Positions 42,112 through 49,570 of a stretch of DNA of 64,000 nucleotides are shown in pieces. The notes under the pieces were generated by a model. That model saw only the letters and a program-made list of their open reading frames with translations, had not been told where the DNA came from and searched no databases. The stretch is from contig JAWVFI010000047.1 of the NCBI GenBank assembly GCA_033856235.1, positions 1-64,000 of the forward strand, read 5' to 3'. A program made the position numbers and the translations under genes. This DNA comes from DASXRU01 sp033856235. GTDB taxonomy: Bacteria; Acidobacteriota; Blastocatellia; Pyrinomonadales; Pyrinomonadaceae. The first letter of the stretch is position 1. Each line of letters opens with the position of its first letter.

Positions 42112-42186
42112 TGCGGGATGGTGTAACCGGCAACATGTCGGACTTTGAATTCGAAGATGAAGGTTCGACTCCTTCTCCCGCAGCCA
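42112..42186 (+). tRNA. tRNA-Gln(TTG)
   Basis: Acceptor TGCGGGA / TCCCGCA, anticodon arm TCGGA-CTTTGAA-TTCGA, T arm GAAGG-TTCGACT-CCTTC, discriminator G, encoded CCA. It is the last recognisable standard tRNA of the array. Confidence 0.92.
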
Positions 42187-42501
42187 AAGACGCTCTGCTT
42201 TAAGCCCGATTCATCGGGCTTTCCCGAAGGGTTGATAGCCCAGCGCTTTTAGCGCTGGGTACCGCCGCCCACAACTTTTGTTAGCGCGCTTTAGCGTGCT
42301 TATCGTCGCGTGCCTCAGCGAAGGGGCTAAAGCGGCTGACCTTAAGCCCGTTGAAACGGGCTCATCAATTTTGCAGTTCGCCCCCAGCCGTAAAACGGCT
42401 GGGCTAGTAACCCTACGGGAAAGCCGCGTGAACGCGGCTGGAAAACCCAAGCAGTTTCGACGCAAAAAAGGTACCTCGATTGTCATGAAAAACAAGCAAG
42501 T
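42187..42501. other. Hairpin-rich region between the tRNA array and the TROVE locus
   Basis: Five short palindromes are visible: GCCCGATTCATCGGGC (42204), CCAGCGCTTTTAGCGCTGG (42240), AGCCCGTTGAAACGGGCT (42345), CCAGCCGTAAAACGGCTGG (42384) and GCCGCGTGAACGCGGC (42423). No gene is supported. They may be processing or stability elements, or dispersed repeats. Confidence 0.65.
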
Positions 42502-42813
42502 GTGAATGGTGAACGCATGTTCCTAAGATTTGTTAGTGGAGAGATTGACAGGGACTCACATGTTTCAGCGGGTCTGTTCTGTGCTGCGTTCGATCTGCTC
42601 GACGAGGCGTTGCTCTTTGATCATGAATACGCTGTGGTGGCCGAACTCATGAAGTGGTTCAGCGTGCACCTGAGAGGACCCTTTACATATCGCCTCAAAT
42701 CCAGCTGGCGAGCACCACGATCAATTTGCTGGTTCCGACATACAGCTCACGAACATCTGGCTCGGGCTCGAGAGTTGGCAATGATTCTGGAGGACCACGA
42801 TATTTTTATTTGA
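42502..42813 (+). CDS. Small protein upstream of TROVE gene; frame interrupted by one TGA
   Basis: The open part encodes about 103 residues from GTG 42502 or, better, 98 from ATG 42517 (MFLRFVSGEIDRDSHVSAGL). It stops at TGA 42811-42813 after EDHDIFI. The same frame continues for 30 sense codons (TIKYHRTGYVIYEDDVQVLA and on to RFLL) to TAA at 42904-42906, 16 nt before the TROVE ATG. The extension looks like genuine protein. From memory, homologues of this small cytoplasmic family have Trp at the TGA position, which I cannot verify. It could be a recent TGG-to-TGA nonsense change, programmed readthrough or a sequencing error. It probably belongs to the TROVE transcription unit; function unknown. 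Confidence 0.68.
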   Translation: MNGERMFLRFVSGEIDRDSHVSAGLFCAAFDLLDEALLFDHEYAVVAELMKWFSVHLRGPFTYRLKSSWRAPRSICWFRHTAHEHLARARELAMILEDHDIFI

Positions 42814-42922
42814 ACTATCAAGTATCACCGGACGGGTTACGTAATTTATGAGGATGACGTCCAGGTGCTGGCGCAACCATTCGCAGATATGAGGTTTCTT
42901 CTGTAAAGCGAGGTAACGAAAA

Positions 42923-44506
42923 ATGGCTAACAAGCTTCTATTCAAGTCGCTAATCGGCAAGCTAATGCCCGCCACTGATGCGCTCAACGAAGAGCGCGCG
43001 CCGGCGTACGCCCTTTCGCCAAAGCACCGACTGGCGCAATACGCGGCCACCGGTTGTCTGAACACAACTTTCTACGCCAGCGCCGAAGAACAACTGGCGG
43101 AGGTGCTGGAACTGTGCGCGGACATCGATGGTGAGTTTATTGCCAGGACCGCTGTGTTCTGCCGCCAACGCGGATTCATGAAGGACATGCCGGCGCTGCT
43201 TTGCGCCGTGCTGTCGGTGAAGGACCGCGCGTTGCTGAACGTTATCTTTCCGCGCGTCATCGACAACGCGAGGATGCTGCGTAACTTCGTGCAGATCATG
43301 CGTTCGGGCGCAGTCGGCCGCAAGTCACTGGGCACCGCGCCCAAGCGCCTGGTGCGCGAGTGGCTCGATGCGCGCGACCCGGCAGCGCTCTTCAGGGCGA
43401 ACGTAGGTCAGGATCCATCGCTCGCGGATATCGTGAGGATGGTCCACCCCAAGCCCGCGGATGCGGCACGCGAAGCTCTCTTCGGTTACTTGATCGGTCG
43501 TGACTATGCATTCGATGCGTTGCCGGAGGTGGCTCGCTCGTTTGAAACCTTTAAGCAGGGCGAGGCGGGCGCGGCCAGGGAAGTGCCTGATGTTCCGTTC
43601 CAGATGCTGACCGCAATGGAACTGGGAACTGCGGAGTGGACTGCGATCGCGCGCCGCGCGCCATGGCAGATGACTCGCATGAACCTGAACACCTTCGCGC
43701 GTCATGGTGTGTTCACTCAGGCAGGTATGCCGGAGCTAATCGCCGAACGTCTGCGTGATCCGGAAAAGATCGCTAAGGCCCGAGTGTTTCCCTACCAGTT
43801 GATGGTGGCTTACACAATGGCAGCAGCGAACCCCGGCATCCCGCAAATCGTTTGCGACGCGCTGCAGGATGCGATGGAAATCGCCACCGCCAATGTTCCG
43901 GAATTTCCAGGCAAGGTTTACGTCTTTCCGGATATCTCGGGATCGATGCACTCGGCCGTGACGGGCAACCGTCCTGGCTCAACTTCCGTGGTGCGTTGTC
44001 TGGATGTGGCCACACTGATCGCGGCCACAGTGTTGCGTCAGAACCGCTCGGCGGAAGTCATTCCGTTCGAATCGAACGTGGTTGAGGTTCGCCTTAATCC
44101 TCGCGACAGCGTGGTTACTAATGCCGCGAAGTTGGCGAAGTTGCCGGCGGGCGGCACTAACTGCAGCGCGCCGCTCGCGTTTCTGAACCAGCGACGCGCG
44201 AACGGTGACCTGGTGATCTACGTTTCGGATAACGAATCGTGGATCGACGCGCCGCAATACGGTCGTTTCGGCGGCAGTGCGACCCAGACGATGAAGGAAT
44301 GGGCGCAGTTTCGCCAGCGTAACCCGCAGGCGCGGATGGTGTGCATCGACCTGCAGCCTTACGGAACGGTGCAGGCGAAGGAACGTGCCGACATTCTCAA
44401 TGTGGGCGGATTCTCCGATCAAGTCTGGGACGTGATTGCGGAATTCGCGCTCGGCGAGCTGAACGCCGATCATTGGATCGGCGTGATCGAGTCGGTGGCG
44501 TTGTAA
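42923..44506 (+). CDS. TROVE domain protein, Ro60/Rsr orthologue with C-terminal vWA domain
   Basis: The 527-residue protein begins at an ATG 8 nt after GAGG. Residues about 1-320 form the TROVE HEAT-like ring (ALSPKHRLAQYAATGCLNTT, EFIARTAVFCRQRGFMKDMP, MNLNTFARHGVF are characteristic), which in Ro60 binds Y RNA on its outer face and misfolded RNA ends in its hole. The vWA domain follows, with an intact MIDAS: DISGSMHS (about 337-344), GGTNCSAP (about 410) and YVSDNES (about 435). Bacterial Ro (Rsr) acts in RNA quality control and stress survival, often with PNPase or RtcB; neither is encoded here. It lies between a 30-tRNA array and three Y RNA-like elements on the same strand, which strongly supports an RNA-binding role. 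Confidence 0.94.
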   Translation: MANKLLFKSLIGKLMPATDALNEERAPAYALSPKHRLAQYAATGCLNTTFYASAEEQLAEVLELCADIDGEFIARTAVFCRQRGFMKDMPALLCAVLSVKDRALLNVIFPRVIDNARMLRNFVQIMRSGAVGRKSLGTAPKRLVREWLDARDPAALFRANVGQDPSLADIVRMVHPKPADAAREALFGYLIGRDYAFDALPEVARSFETFKQGEAGAAREVPDVPFQMLTAMELGTAEWTAIARRAPWQMTRMNLNTFARHGVFTQAGMPELIAERLRDPEKIAKARVFPYQLMVAYTMAAANPGIPQIVCDALQDAMEIATANVPEFPGKVYVFPDISGSMHSAVTGNRPGSTSVVRCLDVATLIAATVLRQNRSAEVIPFESNVVEVRLNPRDSVVTNAAKLAKLPAGGTNCSAPLAFLNQRRANGDLVIYVSDNESWIDAPQYGRFGGSATQTMKEWAQFRQRNPQARMVCIDLQPYGTVQAKERADILNVGGFSDQVWDVIAEFALGELNADHWIGVIESVAL

Positions 44507-44587
44507 GAATTTCGAATTGCGGATTTCGGATTGCGGAATTCAAGTGTTCTGCGAATTCGCAATCCGCATTTCGAAATCCAAATTTGG

Positions 44588-44684
44588 TTTGGCGAATGCT
44601 GGTAGAGAGTACATGGTAGATTGCAGGTTCGAAGCCTGCCTCGTCCGTGAGGACGTGCCTCTCGCCGATCTTGTCGCCATTTTT
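44588..44684 (+). ncRNA. Candidate Y RNA 1 (Ro-binding, tRNA-like T arm)
   Basis: 5' strand GGCGAATGCTG (from 44591) and 3' strand CTTGTCGCC (44670-44678) pair through GGCGA / TCGCC, followed by ATTTTT. The 5' word fits G-N-C-G-A-A-N-G, which I recall as the bacterial Y RNA Ro-binding consensus. Inside lie TACAT, a perfect T arm GCAGG-TTCGAAG-CCTGC (44623-44639) and a hairpin CGTCC-GTGA-GGACG, likely a capped acceptor mimic. It begins about 80 nt after the TROVE stop. Confidence 0.75.
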
Positions 44685-44690
44685 CAGTAT

Positions 44691-44799
44691 CGGGGTGAAT
44701 GCCGGAAAGACTACATCTCCAACCGAGCTAGATGGGGTGTGATGACTCCAGCGGTGGCAACACCGTGCTCAAAATTGTCTTTCAATTCTTGTCACCCCG
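44691..44799 (+). ncRNA. Candidate Y RNA 2
   Basis: CGGGGTGA (44691-44698) pairs perfectly with TCACCCCG (44792-44799). The 5' strand continues GAATGCCG-GAAAGAC-TACAT and the 3' strand carries AATTCTTGTC, matching the other two copies. The interior has a hairpin CGGTG-GCAA-CACCG but no clear T arm. The 5' word is GGTGAATG, with T in place of C in the recalled consensus. Confidence 0.68.
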
Positions 44800-44803
44800 G
44801 GAA

Positions 44804-44898
44804 CAGTGAGCAGTGGGCAGTGGGCAGTGAGCAGTAAACGTGAACCTAGCCGTCAACCCAGTGACTGTTCACGGTTTACTGTTCACTGTTCACCGTCT
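44804..44898. repeat. Palindrome of GTGAGCAGTGGGCAGT words between Y RNA candidates
   Basis: GAACAGTGAGCAGTGGGCAG tandem units face ACTGTTCACGGTTTACTG and CTGTTCACTGTTCACC. The words resemble those at 29326-29370. Confidence 0.75.
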
Positions 44899-44901
44899 TT
44901 C

Positions 44902-45032
44902 GCGACGAATGCCGTTGGAACTACATGCCTGCTAAGCACGAAGATCCGGGTTCGAATCCCGGTGGCTCCAATTAATTGGGGCTATAGCTCAATTGGGAGA
45001 GCACGGACGGTTTCAGCAATTCTTGTCGTCGC
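44902..45032 (+). ncRNA. Candidate Y RNA 3 with permuted tRNA mimic
   Basis: GCGACGA (44902-44908) pairs perfectly with TCGTCGC (45026-45032). The 5' strand runs GACGAATGCCG-TTGGAAC-TACAT and the 3' strand AATTCTTGTC. The interior contains T arm CCGGG-TTCGAAT-CCCGG (44946-44962), acceptor strand TGGCTCC, an 8-nt loop, acceptor strand GGGGCTA (44978-44984) and D arm GCTC-AATTGGGA-GAGC. These are all the tRNA parts except an anticodon arm, in permuted order. This matches the known idea that bacterial Y RNAs mimic tRNA. Confidence 0.8.
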
Positions 45033-45045
45033 ACTTTCTGTGATT

Positions 45046-45146
45046 TCGGATTGTAGGGGCGGCACTCCGTGGCCGCCCCCTTTCTTCGAAGAACCCGCCG
45101 CGGCAAACGAAGGGGGTGGCCCCGGAGTGCCACCTCTACAATCCGA
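45046..45146. repeat. Family E inverted repeat, copy 2
   Basis: TCGGATTGTAGGGGCGGCAC pairs with GTGCCACCTCTACAATCCGA; inner arms are GGCCGCCCCC and GGGGGTGGCC. It follows the third Y RNA candidate by about 14 nt. Confidence 0.8.
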
Positions 45147-45210
45147 CGCGCCTTGACTGGGTCGCAGTGCGGACCCTAATGTTGGGTGCTCTTGACTGCG
45201 TTTGATAGCA

Positions 45211-45966
45211 ATGGACACATCATTCACATCCGTTGGCATGTTTGCTTTGCTCGGGTTGGGACTCTTGTTTGGTCTCAAACACGCCACCGAAGTCGATCAC
45301 GTTATCGCGATCTCGACGATCGTGAGTGAGCAGCGCAGTGTGTGGCGTTCCGCATTGGTCGGCGGCTTGTGGGGCGCCGGACACATGGCGGCGCTGATTT
45401 TCGTGGGCGTATTGTTACTGGTGTTTCGCGTGGCGGTCCCCGTGTCCGTGACCAACTGGCTCGAGTTTGGGGTGGCCCTCTTGATCATCGCGCTGGGCGT
45501 GCTGGCGCTGACGAAGGTGTTGCGGCGCCGCCCAGATGTTCACCTCCATCGCCACACGCACGACGGCGTTTCGCATGTGCACGTACACTTCCATGAAGGG
45601 CCCGCGCAGCACGAGCGGACTCAGACTTCACCCCACGCACATGCAGTCTCCACCATTGGGATTAAGCCGATGCTGGTGGGAACAATGCACGGCCTCGCCG
45701 GATCAGGAGCCTTAACACTGCTGGTGCTGACTCAAATCAAGTCGGCCTGGCTGGGTCTTTTGTATCTGGGAGTTTTCGGAATCGGCTCGCTGGTCGGGAT
45801 GTTGCTGATGTCCGGCCTAATAGGATTGCCCCTGGCCTTTACTTCACGCACTACACGAAACGTCGCGGGTCTTCACCATCGTCTGCAAACCGTAGCCGCC
45901 GCCCTGAGCATCGCTTTCGGGATGTGGTATGCGTATGAAAGCGTGCCCGCCTCAGGCCTCTTTTGA
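45211..45966 (+). CDS. HupE/UreJ/UreH-like metal permease
   Basis: About 251 residues from ATG 45211 (TTG 45202 is an alternative; neither has a clear Shine-Dalgarno). Six or so transmembrane segments are seen, with the family motif GLKHATEVDHVIAISTI in the first segments (compare H-x4-D-H of nickel/cobalt permeases) and GTMHGLAGSGAL in the fifth. A cytoplasmic or periplasmic loop at about 105-145 is very histidine-rich (HLHRHTHDGVSHVHVHFHE). It probably moves or senses Ni2+ or a similar cation across the inner membrane. No urease or hydrogenase genes are nearby. Confidence 0.85.
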   Translation: MDTSFTSVGMFALLGLGLLFGLKHATEVDHVIAISTIVSEQRSVWRSALVGGLWGAGHMAALIFVGVLLLVFRVAVPVSVTNWLEFGVALLIIALGVLALTKVLRRRPDVHLHRHTHDGVSHVHVHFHEGPAQHERTQTSPHAHAVSTIGIKPMLVGTMHGLAGSGALTLLVLTQIKSAWLGLLYLGVFGIGSLVGMLLMSGLIGLPLAFTSRTTRNVAGLHHRLQTVAAALSIAFGMWYAYESVPASGLF

Positions 45967-46014
45967 TCCAGTCCGGTTTTCTACGCATCAGATTGTTGTT
46001 GCACAAACCCTCGA

Positions 46015-46113
46015 TTTCGTGTTCGTTAGTGTTCTTCTTGTGCTTTCGTGAATCGTAACACCGCGATTCGTCAGCGCACGATTCACAAAATCCACGAAGT
46101 GACACGAATCGAC
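46015..46113. repeat. Inverted repeat of TTCGTG / CACGAA words
   Basis: TTTCGTGTTCGTTAG and CTTTCGTGAATCG face CGATTCACAAAATCCACG and GACACGAATCG. Related to 31086-31166. Confidence 0.6.
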
Positions 46114-46201
46114 GCCGGTCTTACGCACTGTTACTTGTTTTGCTTCCAATGGCCGGGGACTCTATGAGCAAAGCCGCATCAGATCAACTTCAGCGGCAGC
46201 A

Positions 46202-46753
46202 TTACGCCCGCTGAAAGCGCCTGGCGCCTTCCTTGATCAATTTATTCGCCCTTTCGGGTCCGAAGCGTCCGAGGGGCATGAATTCCTTACCTTTGAAGTT
46301 GTTGTAAGAGATGAAAAAGTATTCGATCTCTTCCAGGAGACTGCTATTCAATTTCAAGAGGGTCTTCAGATTTCCATGAGTTGATGACTTGGCGGCCACA
46401 GCGATCAGTCGATCATTACGCATCGTGGCGCCATCACGTTCTTTTTGCTTCGCTTCGATTACTCCGAGGGTCCGGGCTGCGACCAGACAACCGGTGAAGA
46501 CGGATTCATCCAACAGCAGGAGCACGTCCAGCGGGTCGCCGTCACCGCCGACGGTTGCAGGGATGAAGCCAAAGTCAAAAGGAAAACTGGCCCCCGCCGG
46601 CAGCACCCCGTCCAACTTAAATAAGCCAAGCGTTTCGTCGTAGCCAAACTTGTTTCGGCTTCCTTTGGGCGTTTCAACGATTACGTTCAGGTCGCCTGAA
46701 TCATCGAAGGCCGTCAATTCCAGGTAAGGTTTCGCGGAGGCGTTGTTCATCAT
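46202..46753 (-). CDS. ppa: Inorganic pyrophosphatase, family I
   Basis: About 183 residues. The metal-binding core DGDPLDVLLLLDE and the upstream KFGYDETLGLF and FPFDFGFIP segments are typical of soluble family I enzymes, which hydrolyse PPi to phosphate in the cytoplasm. The N-terminus has several possible starts (GTG 46756, ATG 46753, ATG 46750). The overall length is normal. It is a stand-alone gene, convergent with the metal permease. Confidence 0.9.
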   Translation of the reverse strand: MMNNASAKPYLELTAFDDSGDLNVIVETPKGSRNKFGYDETLGLFKLDGVLPAGASFPFDFGFIPATVGGDGDPLDVLLLLDESVFTGCLVAARTLGVIEAKQKERDGATMRNDRLIAVAAKSSTHGNLKTLLKLNSSLLEEIEYFFISYNNFKGKEFMPLGRFGPERANKLIKEGARRFQRA

Positions 46754-46995
46754 CACGTCTCAATCAAGAGTTTCGGTCGATGCACAAAGTCTTAGTCGTT
46801 CAGTCGGCGAAGCGGACTAAAGAGAGCAGCCCAGCACTTCAGTGCTGGGGGTTCTGTTACGTCCTGCAGGCAGTCCGTGTAACGGTCGGCTGAAACACCA
46901 ATGAAAGGGCCTGCCGCTGAGAAATCCTCAGCCGCCCGTTTCACTTTCATGCGTCCGCTAGCGGACTCTGCTTACTTTTGTGGAAAGCCCCTCAC

Positions 46996-49290
46996 CTATG
47001 GTTTGGCTTCCCGCTCCCAATGTCGATGTTGGGCAATCGCGCCAATGAATTCCCTGGCGAACTTAGGCGTTACACTCCCGGGATTCGTAACCACGCCGGC
47101 TGTTACGTCCGGTTTTTCGTTCGCGCTCGTTGCCCTGAGCTTGCCGCGGAGCGACGTGTTCAGGAATTCGATACCGGCGCCACTGGCGGCGATCGGTTTA
47201 CAGTGCTTGTAGGCTTCACTTACAAACTCCGCGGGTTCATCCAGCGCTTTCAGAGCCTCAATGCTGGCGGCGCCGCCGGGAACATATACGGCATCGAATA
47301 AGACCGAGGCGCCAGTGAGAAAACTGAAGTCAACTTTCAATTCGGTTCCGCTAGCTCCCCTGACCACGCCGAGACGTGGCGCGACCGTCTTCGGCGCGGC
47401 GCCCGCTGTGAGCAGCGCCTGGTTCATTTCGGCGACCGCCGCCTCGTCAAATCCATCGGCAAGCAGCACCGCTACTTTTCGTGTCTTGATCGTATCGTTC
47501 GGGAAATTTGGGTTATCCACCATTCTCAATGACGGTGACACATCGATCGCCTGCCCGGCACGCTTTGGTTGAAACTTCCGCGGGTCGCCGTCAGCAGGGA
47601 CGCTCATGTTCATCGGCTTATCGAGCTTGGCCGGCAGTTTCGCGCCGAGACCTTCGGCGACGCTATTCGCCAGGCCTTTATCTATCTGCCCCAAAAGGCC
47701 CAGCATGCGCTCTCTAATGGCCGGTGTTTCCAGCTTTCCTAACTCGAAGGTCAGAGCGCGGATGATGTGGAGCTTTTCTGGCTCGGACTGGCTATTAAAG
47801 AACAAAGTGGCCTGACTGAAGTGATCGAAGAAACTCGCGCTGCGAGCGCGGATTTTCTGGGCATCAATCCTTTCCGCGTAACTGGTAAAACCGCCCATAT
47901 CAGCTCCGGCCTGAAAGGGACAACCGCCGCGAAGGGTGTTTGGCTCGTAACTGGTCTGCCCGCGATTGACGGTTTGCCGCATAAACCCGTCGCGCTGGTT
48001 GTTATGCACCGGCGCCACCGGGCGGTTGATCGGGATCTCGTGAAAGTTTGGTCCACCGAGGCGAATCAGCTGCGTATCGGTGTAAGAGAAGAGACGGCCC
48101 TGCATCAGCGGATCGTTGGTGAAATCAATTCCCGGGACAATGTTGCCCACGTGAAATGCGACTTGTTCCGTCTCGGCAAAGAAATTGTCGGGATTACGAT
48201 TGAGCGTCAGCTTTCCGATCCGGCGCACGGGAACTATCTCCTCGGGAATAAGCTTGGTGGGATCAAGCAGATCGAAATCAAAGCTGTGCTCGTCTTTCTC
48301 TTCGACAATCTGCACGCCGAGCTCCCATTCCGGGTAATCGCCGTTTTCGATGGCTTCCCAAAGATCACGGCGATGAAAGTCTGCGTCTTTCCCTGAGATC
48401 TTCTGAGCTTCGTCCCAGACCACCGAATGCACGCCCAGCAAAGGCTTCCAATGAAACTTAACGAAACGCGCTTTGCCCTTTTCGTTGATGAATCGGAAGG
48501 TGTGCACGCCGAATCCTTCCATCATTCGCAGGCTGCGAGGAATCGCGCGATCCGACATCACCCACATAATCATGTGCATTGATTCAGGCATCAGGGAAAT
48601 GAAGTCCCAGAACGTGTCGTGCGCCGATGCCGCCTGTGGTATTTCATTATGCGGCTCCGGCTTCACCGCGTGGATCAGGTCGGGAAACTTCATTGCATCC
48701 TGGATAAAGAAGACGGGAATGTTGTTTCCGACGATGTCGAAGTTTCCTTCCTGGGTATAGAACTTAACGGCGAATCCGCGCACGTCGCGAGCCAGATCGG
48801 TTGAGCCACGCGAGCCGGCCACAGTGGAGAAACGCACGAACACCGGAGTCTTAACTAACGGGTCTTGCAGGAATCCAGCTTTGGTGTACTGCGCCATGGA
48901 TTCGTAGACCTGAAAGGATCCATGCGCTGCTGAACCGCGCGCGTGCACCACTCTCTCCGGAATTCGTTCGTGATCGAAGTGCGTGATCTTTTCGCGGAGG
49001 ATGAAGTCTTCGAGCAGAGTCGCCCCGCGCTCGCCGGCTTTCAGCGAGTTCTGGTTGTCGTTGATCCGCACGCCCTGATTGGTGGTTAGGAATTCTCCAC
49101 CGCTGTCCTCGGTATTTTTTTGCAGGTCGTCGACCTTGGCGTCGTTGTTTCGCGGATCAAGTTTGGCGTTAGTGCGCGCGTTGTTTTCCTGAGCTTTCGC
49201 CTTGCTGCTGGTTTTCGCAGCAACTGTCTTCGCAGCGACTGACTTCGTCGCGCCTTTCTCTTTCACTCTGCTCGCTTTCCTTGTAGCCAT
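46996..49290 (-). CDS. katE: Catalase, large-subunit heme type (HPII-like)
   Basis: About 764 residues; the longer upstream frame lacks a start signal, whereas the Met at 49290 or 49293 follows AAAGGGAGA. An N-terminal lysine/alanine-rich extension (about 1-60) precedes the catalase core. The catalytic His lies in ERVVHARGSAAHG, the Asn in GNNIPVFFIQDA and the heme-ligand Tyr in LFSYTDTQLIRLGGPN. The last 150 residues (RKVAVLLADGFDEAAVAEM) are the class I glutaminase-like flavodoxin domain of large catalases. It disproportionates H2O2 in the cytoplasm. The neighbouring ferritin-like gene on the same strand suggests an oxidative-stress locus. Confidence 0.95.
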   Translation of the reverse strand: MATRKASRVKEKGATKSVAAKTVAAKTSSKAKAQENNARTNAKLDPRNNDAKVDDLQKNTEDSGGEFLTTNQGVRINDNQNSLKAGERGATLLEDFILREKITHFDHERIPERVVHARGSAAHGSFQVYESMAQYTKAGFLQDPLVKTPVFVRFSTVAGSRGSTDLARDVRGFAVKFYTQEGNFDIVGNNIPVFFIQDAMKFPDLIHAVKPEPHNEIPQAASAHDTFWDFISLMPESMHMIMWVMSDRAIPRSLRMMEGFGVHTFRFINEKGKARFVKFHWKPLLGVHSVVWDEAQKISGKDADFHRRDLWEAIENGDYPEWELGVQIVEEKDEHSFDFDLLDPTKLIPEEIVPVRRIGKLTLNRNPDNFFAETEQVAFHVGNIVPGIDFTNDPLMQGRLFSYTDTQLIRLGGPNFHEIPINRPVAPVHNNQRDGFMRQTVNRGQTSYEPNTLRGGCPFQAGADMGGFTSYAERIDAQKIRARSASFFDHFSQATLFFNSQSEPEKLHIIRALTFELGKLETPAIRERMLGLLGQIDKGLANSVAEGLGAKLPAKLDKPMNMSVPADGDPRKFQPKRAGQAIDVSPSLRMVDNPNFPNDTIKTRKVAVLLADGFDEAAVAEMNQALLTAGAAPKTVAPRLGVVRGASGTELKVDFSFLTGASVLFDAVYVPGGAASIEALKALDEPAEFVSEAYKHCKPIAASGAGIEFLNTSLRGKLRATSANEKPDVTAGVVTNPGSVTPKFAREFIGAIAQHRHWEREAKP

Positions 49291-49367
49291 CATGTCTCCC
49301 TTTGTGCGTTGGTAGTCCGGTGTGGGAATTCTTAAGACCGGGCAACAAATAGCGGCATCGCCGCAAA

Positions 49368-49545
49368 ATGGTCTCATTAGCACCGTGGCTTTGGCCCGGT
49401 GATCAAGATGTTGCGGAAGTGTTCTCTAAACCGTTTGAACGGTTTTCCCTTCTACCGACTACAGTAAAAACCGTTCAAGCGGTTTCGTTTTACCATTCTC
49501 AATATGATCACCGGGCTGAAGCCACGGTGCTAATGAGACCCCTTC
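49368..49545. repeat. Inverted repeat GGTCTCATTAGCACCGTGGC
   Basis: GGTCTCATTAGCACCGTGGC pairs with GCCACGGTGCTAATGAGACC, with an inner pair AAACCGTTTGAACGG / CCGTTCAAGCGGTTT. It separates the catalase and ferritin-like genes. Confidence 0.88.
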
Positions 49546-49570
49546 GCAGAAACAGCTTCGAATGCGGTCT

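Noticed and set aside
36728..42186. CRISPR-like regular spacing of conserved units
   Set aside because: The units are tRNAs of different sequence and the spacers are palindromes of varied length; there is no identical direct repeat and no cas gene.
44590..44970. Reading candidate Y RNAs 1 and 3 as ordinary tRNAs
   Set aside because: Both have good T arms, but no acceptor 5' strand lies at tRNA distance upstream; the acceptor partner in copy 3 lies downstream instead, which fits a permuted mimic.
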